Of a stretch of DNA of 41,937 bases, positions 1 through 7,996 are shown in pieces (position 1 is the stretch's first letter; each line of letters opens with the position of its first letter). The notes beneath the pieces are model-generated. The model was not told the origin of the DNA, ran no database searches, and saw nothing but the letters and a program-made list of their open reading frames with translations. The position numbers and the translations under genes were made by a program. This DNA comes from a virus. The stretch covers positions 1 through 41,937 of IMG/VR virus record IMGVR_UViG_3300032116_000456; one strand, written 5' to 3'.

Positions 1-145
1 CCCTCGGCCGAGAAGTAGCTGTGCTGCCCAAAACGGCACTTTGGGACCACCCTTTTTTCCATCTCAAGCCCTCCTGATCGAGTATTTACCCCTAACCCAT
101 TGAAAAGATTACACAATTTTTTTTCTTAAAACCGGCACTTTTCTA

Positions 146-185
146 TTGACATTTTCTTAAAACTTTGATAAGATCTAGATAATGG
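146..185 (+). promoter_or_regulatory. Sigma-70-like promoter, repeated family, copy 1
   Basis: TTGACA at 146-151, a 17-base spacer and TAAGAT at 169-174 are followed at once by CTAGATAATGG (175-185), which covers the predicted start of transcription. The same arrangement occurs at 18707, 19170, 19430 and 39513. It would drive the small membrane peptide at 204 and the genes after it. The host holoenzyme is the inferred reader. Confidence 0.85.
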
Positions 186-203
186 ATTGGAAAGGGTAGT
201 CAA

Positions 204-314
204 ATGTTACAGGAAATCTACGCAGTAGTCTCAGCTTATATGCTCCCGATCTCGGTGGCCGTCACGGGTCTCACGATCTCGGCGATCTACGAAATCTTCT
301 TTATGAAGGGTTGA
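204..314 (+). CDS. Small single-span membrane peptide (36 aa)
   Basis: Not a family I recognise. The reading frame encodes 36 residues starting MLQEIYAVVSAYML. Nearly all of it is hydrophobic (LPISVAVTGLTISAIYEIFF), so it should sit in the inner membrane as one helix. It lies 20 bases downstream of a strong repeated-family promoter, with an AAAGGG ribosome-binding site 8-13 bases before the ATG. Promoter placement and RBS are the main support. Tiny promoter-proximal membrane peptides are common among phage early genes, where they often disturb host membrane processes, but no function can be assigned here. Confidence 0.55.
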   Translation: MLQEIYAVVSAYMLPISVAVTGLTISAIYEIFFMKG

Positions 315-358
315 ACTATGAACAAGCGCAGGTTGGTGACTCAGCGCGAAAATAACGG

Positions 359-386
359 TGTACAATTGTACGTAAAAGTGTATAAT
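359..386 (+). promoter_or_regulatory. Possible sigma-70-like promoter
   Basis: TGTACA (359-364), a 16-base spacer and a perfect TATAAT (381-386) lie just before the gene at 415. The ten bases immediately upstream (AAAATAACGG, 349-358) are identical to those preceding the -35 boxes at 19430 and 39513, which supports a real promoter although the -35 is weak. Confidence 0.45.
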
Positions 387-414
387 GGTAAGATTAGATC
401 ACGGAGACCCGCCA

Positions 415-798
415 ATGACGATGCACCTGCTTCCAGTATACTTCAACGACCTCAAGACCCGTAAGAAGCCTCGCGCAGCCAAGTCGTTCGGCAGCCTCCC
501 ACGCGTCGACATGGCCAAGCTCAAGCACGCTCAGTTCATCCACAAAGTCACGGGCGGCAAGAAGGCAGACCGCGACGTGCTGCGCAGCGACTGGCTCAAC
601 GAGTACAAGAGCACCATGCAGGTCGATCGCTCCGACTACCAAAGCGCCGGCATGTCGTCGAGCTCCGCACCAAAGCCCGAGGCCAAAGTCTACACCGGCG
701 GCAACCTCAAGGGCATCGCGACAATGCACAAGTCGAACATGGTTCCCGTCTTCAACTCACAAGACGCCGAGGACATCTCCAAGATGCGACGAGGGTGA
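415..798 (+). CDS. Conserved T4-like phage protein, unknown function (127 aa)
   Basis: A basic, soluble protein. The C-terminal pattern YTGGNLKGIATMHKSN, then a VPVF segment and an ending in SKMRR, matches from memory a small protein widespread in T4-like phages of cyanobacteria and alphaproteobacteria, always annotated as hypothetical. The start is placed at ATG 415 because GGAG at 402-405 sits 9 bases upstream; an upstream GTG or TTG in frame would lack this site. It precedes the tail-tube-fold gene and uvsY, a region that carries baseplate genes in T4, so a virion or assembly role is possible but unproven. No membrane segment or known catalytic motif is visible. Confidence 0.7.
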   Translation: MTMHLLPVYFNDLKTRKKPRAAKSFGSLPRVDMAKLKHAQFIHKVTGGKKADRDVLRSDWLNEYKSTMQVDRSDYQSAGMSSSSAPKPEAKVYTGGNLKGIATMHKSNMVPVFNSQDAEDISKMRRG

Positions 799-800
799 TT

Positions 801-808
801 GATAAATA
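801..808 (+). promoter_or_regulatory. Possible gp55-type late promoter element
   Basis: GATAAATA lies 4 bases before the ATG of the tail-tube-fold gene. It matches the NATAAATA late element known from T4-like cyanophages and resembles T4 TATAAATA. Transcription from it would start at about the ATG and leave almost no leader, so this is a tentative call. Confidence 0.3.
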
Positions 809-812
809 AAGC

Positions 813-1373
813 ATGGCCATAGACTTAACGACCACCATCAGTGCTGCGAACACCGGGATGCTCTTCACGCAACCCGGTGATACGAACTTTCTGTCGCCGC
901 TCGGCTTCAGGTTTAAGCTCAAGCGCGCCCCGAACCTCAACTTCTTCGCGACCGACGCGAACATCCCGTCTTTCGAGATCGGGTACATAAACGTGCAGAC
1001 TCCGTTCAAGAAGATGGAGATCCCCGGTGATAAGCCGAGCTTCGGCGACTTCATCCTGACGTTCAAGGTCGATGAGAACCTAGCGAACTACTTGGAGATA
1101 TACGTCTGGCTCATGAAGCTCGGCTTCCCCGAGAGCTTCGAGCAGTACGCGTCGCTCAAGAACGCCGCGATAGGATCCGGCGAGGGAACCGTGTCGGACG
1201 GAACGCTCACCGTGCTCAACAGCTCGATGGCTCCGACCACCGAGGTTCAGTTCACCAACATGTTCCCATACAGCTTGAGTGAAGTCAACTTCACCACGGC
1301 TGACACCGCCCTCAACTACGTGACCGCGAGGGTTGGATTCAAATTCAACATCATGAAGATCGTGTCTCTCTGA
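813..1373 (+). CDS. Tail-tube-fold structural protein (gp19/gp54-like)
   Basis: A 186-residue protein with the alternating hydrophobic pattern of the T4 gp19 tail-tube family. An early LGFRFKLKRAP strand is followed by FEIGYINVQTPFKKMEIPGD, the FGDFILTFKVDEN segment (matching the FDDWTVTVMNDE region of gp19), and a final VTARVGFKFNIMKI strand like TFEVTLALDYWE in gp19. Such proteins stack as hexameric rings around the DNA channel. It could be the tube protein itself or a baseplate-proximal relative (gp54 or gp48 type), since only one such gene is visible and it lies next to uvsY, as baseplate genes do in T4. No obvious Shine-Dalgarno sits close to the ATG; GAGGG is 17 bases away. Confidence 0.65.
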   Translation: MAIDLTTTISAANTGMLFTQPGDTNFLSPLGFRFKLKRAPNLNFFATDANIPSFEIGYINVQTPFKKMEIPGDKPSFGDFILTFKVDENLANYLEIYVWLMKLGFPESFEQYASLKNAAIGSGEGTVSDGTLTVLNSSMAPTTEVQFTNMFPYSLSEVNFTTADTALNYVTARVGFKFNIMKIVSL

Positions 1374-1391
1374 CGCGAGTGAGGATACACT

Positions 1392-1826
1392 ATGAAGCTG
1401 GACGAAATCCACGCCCTGTGGTCGCAGGACTGCGACATCAATCGCATCGAGCTCGGTGAAGAAGCTCTAAAGATCCCAAAGCTGCACAGTAAATACTTAC
1501 GGATGTTCTCCGACGAGAGGATGCTGCTGCGCAAGCTTGAAGAAGATCGAAGCACACTCAAGCTTCTTAAGATCGACTACTACCGCGGCGTCCTACCTGA
1601 GGAAGACTTGCGTGCGAACGGTTGGGAACCCTTCCGCTTGTCCGTACTGAAGTCCGATTTGCCGATGTACCTTGACGCCGACCAAGACATCATTAAGATC
1701 AACCTAAAGATCTCTGTTCAGCAAGAGAAGGTCGACACTCTTGAAGCGATTATAAAATCGATAAGCAACAGAGGATATTTGATAAAGAGTGCGATAGACT
1801 TTGAGCGGTTCAAGGTGGGTGGATAA
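1392..1826 (+). CDS. uvsY: UvsY recombination mediator
   Basis: UvsY loads the UvsX recombinase onto gp32-coated single-stranded DNA during recombination-dependent replication. The 144-residue product is close to the 137 residues of T4 UvsY. It shares the N-terminal LxSKYLRMFSDER block (T4 YSKWLNKHSSIK), the central LKIDYYRGVL segment (T4 LKARLDYYSGR), and the C-terminal IKSISNRGYLIKSAIDFERF (T4 IKSRGFAIKHIQDMRAF). GTGAGGATA gives a good ribosome-binding site. It overlaps uvsW by 8 bases, as expected for co-expressed recombination partners. Confidence 0.93.
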   Translation: MKLDEIHALWSQDCDINRIELGEEALKIPKLHSKYLRMFSDERMLLRKLEEDRSTLKLLKIDYYRGVLPEEDLRANGWEPFRLSVLKSDLPMYLDADQDIIKINLKISVQQEKVDTLEAIIKSISNRGYLIKSAIDFERFKVGG

Positions 1827-3264
1827 GGTGCACCTTCGCAAGATCAATGAGACTTATCTCAGGGTCGAAGCCGAGCCGTCAGTAGTACAGGAGCTGTCGG
1901 ACCAACTAACGTTTGAAGTTCCCGGCGCGAAGTTTATGCCGGCCGTCCGCAACAGGTTCTGGGATGGAAAGATTCGCCTGCTCAACGCGCTCACCGCGAT
2001 CACGTACGCCGGACTGGTCGAGGAGATCAGGAAGTTCTGCAAAGCTCGCGACTACGAGTTCAGCGTCGACGACAGCTTTAAGCCAACCAAAAAGATCGAC
2101 GAAGCGGAGACGATAGAGTTCCTCAAGTCTCTCAACTTAACCATGAAGCCGAGGGGCTATCAGGTCGAAGCCTTCATGCGCGCGGTCAACAGCGACCGAG
2201 GAGTGTTCCTCTCGCCGACCGCGTCGGGCAAGTCGTTCATCATCTATCTCATCACTAGGTACTACAATGCGCGCACTCTTATCATCGTACCAACTACTTC
2301 TCTTGTTTCTCAGCTTGCCTCTGATTTTGCTGACTATGGCTTCGACTCTTCCACTAACGTTCATAGTGTATTCTCTGGACAGGACAAACGCTCGCCTAAG
2401 CCAATCACCATCTCAACTTGGCAGAGCATATACAAACTACCTAAGGGTTATTTCGAAGACTATGACTTGATCATAGGCGACGAGGCGCACCAGTTCAAGG
2501 CTAAGTCGCTGACTACCATCATGGAGAAGATGGAGAACACGAAGTACAGGTTCGGGTTCACCGGTACTCTCGACGGCTCGCTGACGAATGAGATCACGCT
2601 GACCGGACTCTTCGGTCCAGTCCACAGGGTAACCACCACCAAGTCCCTGATGGACGACGGGAAGGTCGCGAAGCTCAGCATCAAGGTCATCATACTGAAG
2701 CACAAGAAGGAAGACAGGAAGCTCATCTCAAAGGCCAACTATCAGGACGAGGTGGACTGGATAGTCTCAAACCCCGTGAGAAACAAGTTTTTGAGAAACC
2801 TCACGCTCTCAGCCGAGGGCAACACACTTTTATTGTTCCAGTTTGTTGACAAACACGGTAAACTGTTGTATGATAGCATTAAGTCGAAAGATCCGAACAG
2901 AAAGGTGTTCTTCATACATGGCGGAGTCGACGCAGAAGACCGAGAGAACGTCAGAAGAATCGTTGAGAGCGAGTCTAACGCTGTTATCGTGGCTAGCTTT
3001 GGCACCTTTTCTACCGGCATTAACATTCGCAACCTTCACAACATCGTACTTGCTTCTCCGTCAAAGTCAAGGATAAGGCTGCTGCAGTCGATAGGTCGAG
3101 GCCTTCGACTCTCAGACACCAAAGACTCGGTGACGGTGTACGACGTAGGCGACGACCTTCGCCACGGCGACAGAACCAACTACACGCTCCAGCACTTGAC
3201 CGAGCGCATGGAGATCTACAACTCCGAAGACTTTGACTATAAAATATACACGGTGGATTTATGA
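1819..3264 (+). CDS. uvsW: UvsW ATP-dependent helicase
   Basis: UvsW is a superfamily 2 helicase that remodels stalled forks, Holliday junctions and R-loops, and switches T4 from origin- to recombination-dependent replication. An N-terminal substrate-binding domain (NRFWDGKIRLL, as in T4 NWDGRIRLL) precedes the helicase core: Q-like RGYQVEAF, Walker A SPTASGKS, motif II GDEAH, motif III FTGTLDG, and motif VI QSIGRGLR. The start is set at GTG 1819 (MDKVHLRK), which aligns with T4 MDIKVHF and has AAGG just upstream; a TTG at 1801 is also in frame. It is about 100 residues shorter than T4 UvsW. Confidence 0.94.
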   Translation: MDKVHLRKINETYLRVEAEPSVVQELSDQLTFEVPGAKFMPAVRNRFWDGKIRLLNALTAITYAGLVEEIRKFCKARDYEFSVDDSFKPTKKIDEAETIEFLKSLNLTMKPRGYQVEAFMRAVNSDRGVFLSPTASGKSFIIYLITRYYNARTLIIVPTTSLVSQLASDFADYGFDSSTNVHSVFSGQDKRSPKPITISTWQSIYKLPKGYFEDYDLIIGDEAHQFKAKSLTTIMEKMENTKYRFGFTGTLDGSLTNEITLTGLFGPVHRVTTTKSLMDDGKVAKLSIKVIILKHKKEDRKLISKANYQDEVDWIVSNPVRNKFLRNLTLSAEGNTLLLFQFVDKHGKLLYDSIKSKDPNRKVFFIHGGVDAEDRENVRRIVESESNAVIVASFGTFSTGINIRNLHNIVLASPSKSRIRLLQSIGRGLRLSDTKDSVTVYDVGDDLRHGDRTNYTLQHLTERMEIYNSEDFDYKIYTVDL

Positions 3265-3827
3265 ATAAGCCAGTGCCTAAACACTACGTCGACAACAAGA
3301 AGTTCTTTACGGAGATCATACACTACAAGCAGCGCGTGCTCGAGGCCAAGGAGCGCGGCGATGAGAAGCCGCGGATCCCACCGTACATAGGTGAGTGTCT
3401 GTATAAGATCGCGTTTCGCCTGTCGCTCAAACCAAACTTCGTGAACTACACCTTTCGCGAGGACATGGTGGCCGACGGGCTTGAGAAGTGCATCGCGTAC
3501 TTCGACAACTTCGATCCTGAGAAGTCGAGCAACCCGTTCGCCTACTTCACACAGATCATCTACTACGCGTTCCTCGCGAGGATCAACGGTGAGAAGAAGC
3601 ACCTATACATAAAGCAGAAGACGCTTGAGAACTTCTACTTCGAGGGTATGCTCGCTGAGCAGGGCATGGACGGCGACGAGCGCGCGGTGAACGTCGACCT
3701 CGACAACGAGTACATGAAGAACTTGGTCTCCACCTACGACAAGAAGCAGGAGGAGAAGAAGGCTAAGATCAAGGCGAAGAAGACCGCCGGCAACCTAGAT
3801 AAGTACTTTGGTGAGTTACCTGAATGA
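3261..3827 (+). CDS. 55: gp55 late-transcription sigma factor
   Basis: gp55 is the T4-family sigma protein that directs host RNA polymerase to late promoters (TATAAATA) and is activated by the gp45 clamp through gp33. The 188-residue length matches T4 gp55 (185). The conserved core is visible: YIGECLYKIAFRLSLKPNF (T4 IGLAIMLIAEGLSKRFNF), REDMVADGLEKCI (T4 KQEMIADGIEASI), and FDPEKSSNPFAYFTQIIYYAFLARI (T4 KNPHAYITQACFNAFVQRI). ATGA overlaps link it to uvsW and gene 47. TATAAATA elements at 20915, 24641 (minus) and 37423 (minus) are plausible targets. Confidence 0.93.
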   Translation: MNKPVPKHYVDNKKFFTEIIHYKQRVLEAKERGDEKPRIPPYIGECLYKIAFRLSLKPNFVNYTFREDMVADGLEKCIAYFDNFDPEKSSNPFAYFTQIIYYAFLARINGEKKHLYIKQKTLENFYFEGMLAEQGMDGDERAVNVDLDNEYMKNLVSTYDKKQEEKKAKIKAKKTAGNLDKYFGELPE

Positions 3828-4894
3828 AGATCGCACTTATAACGGACACACACTGGGGAATCAGAAACGATTCTCCGGTGATGCTGAGCCAGATGAAGAA
3901 GTTTTTAGATGAAGTTTTCTTTCCTACGATCGATAGTCAAGATATCTATACTGTTATCCATCTGGGGGATCTTGTTGATCGCCGCAAGTACATTAATTAT
4001 GTGACGGCGAAGCGCCTGCGCGACGACTTCCTTGAGCCACTTCGCCGACGCAACATCGACGTGCACATCATCGCCGGCAACCACGATACGTACTTCAAGA
4101 ACACGAACGACATCAACAGTCTTCGTGAGCTGCTTGATCGTAAGTATCCCAACATCAACATATACGACAACGTTGCAGCGGAGATGATCTTCGCGGATAA
4201 GACCAAGATATTCATGCTGCCGTGGATCTGCGACGAGAATCGCGATCAGTGCATGAAGGCGATCGACGAGACCAACGCCCCGATACTGATGGGGCACTTG
4301 GAGCTCAACGGATTTGAGATGTACAGGGGACAGGTGAATGAACACGGCGATGATCCTAAGATCTTTGATAAGTTCGATCTCGTATGCTCTGGGCATTATC
4401 ATACTCGCTCCTCTCGCTCTAACATTCACTACCTTGGCACTCCTGCTCAATACACTTGGTCTGATTACGGAGACACTAAGGGCTTTTATGTGCTGGATAC
4501 GGAAACTCGAGGGTTGACATTTATCGAAAACCCGTATAAGATATTCTTTAAGTTTCACTACGACGACATCAACAAGCAGATGGACGAGGTCTTGGTGTTC
4601 GACGCCGCGCAGTACAAGGATACGTACGTCAAGGTGATCGTCAAGAACAAGACCAACCCGTACTGGTTCGACCTTGTGATCGATAAGATCGAGAAGTCCG
4701 GACCCGCCGACATCCAGATCGTCGAGGATCACTTCAACCTGAACCTTGAGGACGACAACGACATCGTCAACGAGGCTGAGGACACCATCACCATCATACG
4801 CAAGTTCGTCGACTCGATGAACGTGAACACCGATAAGAAGCGCGTTGAAAACATCATCCAGTCACTATACATTGAAGCGCACGAGATAGAATGA
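3824..4894 (+). CDS. 47: gp47 recombination nuclease subunit (SbcD/Mre11-like)
   Basis: This is the catalytic subunit of the gp46/gp47 complex, which resects double-strand ends for UvsX-driven recombination and takes part in host DNA degradation. All metallophosphoesterase motifs are present: DTHWG near residue 8, HLGDLVDRR near 46, GNHDTY near 85, GHLE near 159, and a GHYHTRS motif near 190. At 356 residues it is slightly longer than T4 gp47 (339). It overlaps gene 46 by 4 bases (ATGA), which fits equal production of the two subunits. Confidence 0.95.
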   Translation: MKIALITDTHWGIRNDSPVMLSQMKKFLDEVFFPTIDSQDIYTVIHLGDLVDRRKYINYVTAKRLRDDFLEPLRRRNIDVHIIAGNHDTYFKNTNDINSLRELLDRKYPNINIYDNVAAEMIFADKTKIFMLPWICDENRDQCMKAIDETNAPILMGHLELNGFEMYRGQVNEHGDDPKIFDKFDLVCSGHYHTRSSRSNIHYLGTPAQYTWSDYGDTKGFYVLDTETRGLTFIENPYKIFFKFHYDDINKQMDEVLVFDAAQYKDTYVKVIVKNKTNPYWFDLVIDKIEKSGPADIQIVEDHFNLNLEDDNDIVNEAEDTITIIRKFVDSMNVNTDKKRVENIIQSLYIEAHEIE

Positions 4895-6606
4895 TCTACT
4901 TCAAAGCAATCCGTTGGAAGAACTTCTTATCAACAGGAAACGCTTTCACCGAGCTGAAGTTGAACCAGTCGGACACCACACTCATCGTAGGTGAGAACGG
5001 TGCCGGCAAGTCGACGCTGCTCGATGCATTGTCGTTTGTACTGTACAACAAGCCATTCCGCAAAGTCAACAAGTCTCAGCTGATGAACTCGATCAACAAG
5101 AAAGATACGTTGGTTGAGATCGACTTCGACATTGGGTCGAACCGATACCACATCAAGCGCGGCATGAAGCCGAACGTCTTCGAGGTTCACCAGAACGGTA
5201 AGCTGCTCAACCAAGAGGCGGCGGACCGCGACTATCAGACTGTGCTTGAGAAGCAGATCCTAAAGCTGAATCACAAGAGCTTCTGTCAAGTCGTGGTGCT
5301 CGGCTCAGCCTCGTTCGTCCCGTTCATGGAGCTTCCCGCCGGTCAGCGGCGCGAGGTGATCGAAGACTTGCTCGACATCCAGATATTCTCGGTGATGAAC
5401 TCACTGCTCAGGGAAAAGATCTCAGGCAACAACGCCGCGATCACCAAGGTCGAGTACGAATGCGACCTGACGTCTGAGAAGATCAAGATGCAGACGCAGA
5501 TCATCGAGAGCACGAAGCTTCTCAACGACACATACGTGGCGAAGCTCAAGGAAGAGCTAAATAAGAACACAGACAGGATAGAGGAGGAGCGCGATGCTGT
5601 TAAGCGACTCAGCGAGAAAGCAGTATCCCTTAAAGCCGAGATCGAAGACCAAGAGTCGATCGGCGAGCGTCAAAAAAAGCTACAACGACTCGAGGTACAA
5701 CTCGCTGATAAAGTTGCCAAACTCACGGCTGACATCGAGTTCTTTTCTTCACACGATAGCTGTCCTACATGCAAGCAGGACATTGACCATACCTTTAAGT
5801 GTGAGACTGTCGGTGATAAACAGGGCCAAGTTCAAGAAACACGGGACGCAATCGATAAACTACAAGTGGAGATCACGCGAGTTCTTGATAGGCTACAATC
5901 CATCGCACGGGTGGCTGCTGACATTAATTCCGTGAACATCGAAGTCATCACCAAGAACAACACGATCAGCAATTTGATCGACCAGTGCAAGTCGCTCGCG
6001 GCTAAGATCAAGGAGACTCAGGAGTACAACGATAAGCTCGTGATCGACGACGGCGTCATGAAGGAGCTCGAGAGAACGCTCGGTAGACTCTCCGACGACA
6101 AGGCCGAGCTGCTGCGCGACAAAGACGCCCTCAACGTCGCGTCGATCATCCTCAAAGATACCGGCATCAAGGCTAAGATCATCAAGCAGTACGTGCCGGT
6201 CATCAACCGACTCATCAACAAGTACCTGTCGGCGATGGACTTCTTCGTCAACTTCGAGATGGATGAGAACTTCGAGGAGAAGATCAAGTCGCGATTCCGC
6301 GATGAGTTCTCATACGCATCGTTCTCAGAGGGCGAGAAGATGAGGATCAATCTGGCGATCCTATTCACGTGGCGGGCGATCGCCAGACTCCGCAACAGCG
6401 CGTCGACGAATCTACTGATCATGGACGAGGTGCTCGACGGGTCGCTCGACTCCAACGGCACCGATGAGTTCCTCAAGATAATCAGCAACCTGACGCTCGA
6501 CACCAACACCTTCATCATCAGCCACAAAGTGGATCAGATGGTGGATAAGTTCGCCAACGTCATCAAGTTTGAGAAGCACAAGAACTTCAGTAGGATAGCG
6601 GCGTGA
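4891..6606 (+). CDS. 46: gp46 recombination nuclease ATPase subunit (SbcC/Rad50-like)
   Basis: This is the ABC-type ATPase partner of gp47. Walker A GENGAGKST lies near residue 34. Long coiled-coil arms flank a zinc hook CPTCKQD near residue 293, used for dimerisation. The C-terminal lobe has a signature FSEGEKMRINLA (about 488) and Walker B LLIMDEVLDGSLD (about 518), followed by a conserved switch His in FIISHK. Length (571) is close to T4 gp46 (560). It ends in a GTGA overlap with an unrelated, AT-rich methyltransferase gene. Confidence 0.95.
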   Translation: MIYFKAIRWKNFLSTGNAFTELKLNQSDTTLIVGENGAGKSTLLDALSFVLYNKPFRKVNKSQLMNSINKKDTLVEIDFDIGSNRYHIKRGMKPNVFEVHQNGKLLNQEAADRDYQTVLEKQILKLNHKSFCQVVVLGSASFVPFMELPAGQRREVIEDLLDIQIFSVMNSLLREKISGNNAAITKVEYECDLTSEKIKMQTQIIESTKLLNDTYVAKLKEELNKNTDRIEEERDAVKRLSEKAVSLKAEIEDQESIGERQKKLQRLEVQLADKVAKLTADIEFFSSHDSCPTCKQDIDHTFKCETVGDKQGQVQETRDAIDKLQVEITRVLDRLQSIARVAADINSVNIEVITKNNTISNLIDQCKSLAAKIKETQEYNDKLVIDDGVMKELERTLGRLSDDKAELLRDKDALNVASIILKDTGIKAKIIKQYVPVINRLINKYLSAMDFFVNFEMDENFEEKIKSRFRDEFSYASFSEGEKMRINLAILFTWRAIARLRNSASTNLLIMDEVLDGSLDSNGTDEFLKIISNLTLDTNTFIISHKVDQMVDKFANVIKFEKHKNFSRIAA

Positions 6607-7244
6607 CCAAGAAGCAATATCTTAACAACTTTCATTCAACTGAACTCGCTGATAAGATAAAGAAACTTTACAGCTGCGAGTTGATCACACACGATCAATA
6701 TATGAATATGAATCCTAGAAAAAGTTTAATTTATCAGTATTTTACTATTGACACTTTCTACTATTTGGATATGATATTTGACAATGAAGACTACGACTAT
6801 TACGATATAGGTTGTGGTGATAATTTTTTTAAGAAAATTTATAGCGACAAGTTTAATGTAATAGGTATAGATACTAATGATGATGCTGATCTTCACTGTA
6901 CCTTTGAAGAATTTTTGAGTAAGAATAGAAACAAAGTCGATAGAGCCTTTGCCATCAACTCTCTGCATTTTGTACCATTTGAAAGAATAAAAGATAGAAT
7001 CATAGAATACATATCAATGTTCAAGAAAGATGGTAAAGGGCTAATCACGTTCAATATAGGTATGATGAATAGGCTTAATAAAGTTCATCAGACTAAATAC
7101 GTATTCGTTGAAGCGATGCAGAGTTTAAAGAATGATCTAAAAGATAAAGTCGACTTCTTCTTCGTTGAAATAAGCGATGAAGGAGCGAACGGAATCGACG
7201 GTACCACTAAGATATGCTTCAAAGTTTTAGAAGAGATTGAATGA
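6603..7244 (+). CDS. Class I SAM-dependent methyltransferase-like protein, AT-rich
   Basis: A 213-residue protein with a Rossmann-type SAM-binding motif I, YDIGCGDNFFKKI (about residues 62-74), an acidic GIDTNDDAD strand end and a later INSLHFVPFE segment in the motif IV region. This fits a class I methyltransferase; the substrate is unknown, and it lacks the NPPY or DPPY motif of DNA adenine methylases. The gene is strikingly AT-rich and uses A/T-ending codons, unlike both neighbours, so it was probably acquired recently. It starts with GTG overlapping the gene 46 stop (GTGA) and stops 1 base before the deformylase ATG, so it is well integrated into the operon. Confidence 0.7.
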   Translation: MTKKQYLNNFHSTELADKIKKLYSCELITHDQYMNMNPRKSLIYQYFTIDTFYYLDMIFDNEDYDYYDIGCGDNFFKKIYSDKFNVIGIDTNDDADLHCTFEEFLSKNRNKVDRAFAINSLHFVPFERIKDRIIEYISMFKKDGKGLITFNIGMMNRLNKVHQTKYVFVEAMQSLKNDLKDKVDFFFVEISDEGANGIDGTTKICFKVLEEIE

Positions 7245-7245
7245 T

Positions 7246-7749
7246 ATGACAGAGATCGTAAAGTTTCCTAACCCCATACTAAGGATGCCGACGCGCCAGT
7301 TCAACTTCGTCAACCCAGAAGTTGATCCACATGAGCTCGTGCAGGAGATGCTTCAAGTTATGAACGACAACAAGGGTATAGGTCTGTCGGCGAATCAGAT
7401 CGGCTACAACCTACGCGTATTTGTGATGCGCGGTTTAGAACAGAACTACGCCTGCTTCAACCCAAAGATCGTGAGCTTCGGCGAAGGCACGAACGTTCTT
7501 GAAGAGGGATGCCTATCTTTTCCCGGTCTGAACGTAAAGATCAAGCGATTCAACAGCCTGCGCCTAAGGTTCCAGACCGCGTCAGGCGACGTGGATACGA
7601 TCAACGTTTCAGGTCTGACGGCCCGTGTCGTGCAGCACGAGATCGACCATCTAGATGGATACGAGTTCTTCAATCGCGCGAATAAGTTTCATCGCGACAA
7701 AGCGTTCAAGAAGCAGAAGGAATACTTAAATGGAACTAGATCAGCATAA
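7246..7749 (+). CDS. def: Peptide deformylase
   Basis: Removes the formyl group from the initiator methionine of nascent proteins. All three signature motifs are present: GIGLSANQIG (residues 44-53), EGCLS (87-91, metal-binding Cys) and QHEIDHLDG (130-138, two metal-binding His and the catalytic Glu). Deformylases of this short type, lacking a long C-terminal tail, are common in T4-like phages of cyanobacteria and marine bacteria. The start is ATG 7246, one base after the previous stop, with AGAAGAG upstream; a TTG at 7237 is less likely. At 167 residues it is full length. Confidence 0.93.
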   Translation: MTEIVKFPNPILRMPTRQFNFVNPEVDPHELVQEMLQVMNDNKGIGLSANQIGYNLRVFVMRGLEQNYACFNPKIVSFGEGTNVLEEGCLSFPGLNVKIKRFNSLRLRFQTASGDVDTINVSGLTARVVQHEIDHLDGYEFFNRANKFHRDKAFKKQKEYLNGTRSA

Positions 7750-7996
7750 GCGTCCTGGGTTCAGGATCAAAGACTACTTCATCAGCTTTCCGGAAGGTGA
7801 GTTTGTCCATGAAAACGACGACGGGACCATGTCATTAGATATTGACATTTTCCGTATCGATGGTAATAATAACCTTGTAGCCATGGATGAAGCCAGCAAA
7901 GACGCGGAGATCGAAGCCCTTCGGCCAGAGATCGAGGCGTGGGTAAACACAGCTCTAGAAGAAGCTATCAAGCGAGCCGAGGAAGAACATAAGTGA
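7730..7996 (+). CDS. Small acidic phage protein, unknown (88 aa)
   Basis: No family recognised. It is an acidic soluble protein, with a beta-rich first half (FRIKDYFISFPEGEFV, MSLDIDIFRIDGNNNLVAM) and a helical Glu-rich tail (EEAIKRAEEE). It overlaps deformylase by 20 bases and the next gene by 4 bases (GTGA), so it is translated within the same operon. Codon use matches its neighbours. The first half could be a small substrate-binding or coat-type beta domain, but this is a guess. Confidence 0.65.
   Translation: MELDQHKRPGFRIKDYFISFPEGEFVHENDDGTMSLDIDIFRIDGNNNLVAMDEASKDAEIEALRPEIEAWVNTALEEAIKRAEEEHK

Noticed and set aside
1-18. Possible end of an upstream protein (PSAEK then stop)
   Set aside because: Only five codons are visible, so there is not enough to support a gene end; the following hairpin (27-45) is also too weak to call a terminator.
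146-157. TTGACAT followed by similar heptamers considered as further Pho boxes
   Set aside because: These are -35 boxes with proper 17-base spacing to -10 boxes, and the second heptamer is absent; only the pstS site has both repeats.
318-464. 48-codon frame beginning MNKRRLVTQRENNG
   Set aside because: It has a poor RBS, overlaps a promoter-like region and the better supported gene at 415, and ends in the other frame of that gene.
3905-4732. Antisense reading frame (275 codons) opposite gene 47
   Set aside because: Same cause: a shadow of the gp47 metallophosphoesterase, whose motifs are complete on the plus strand.
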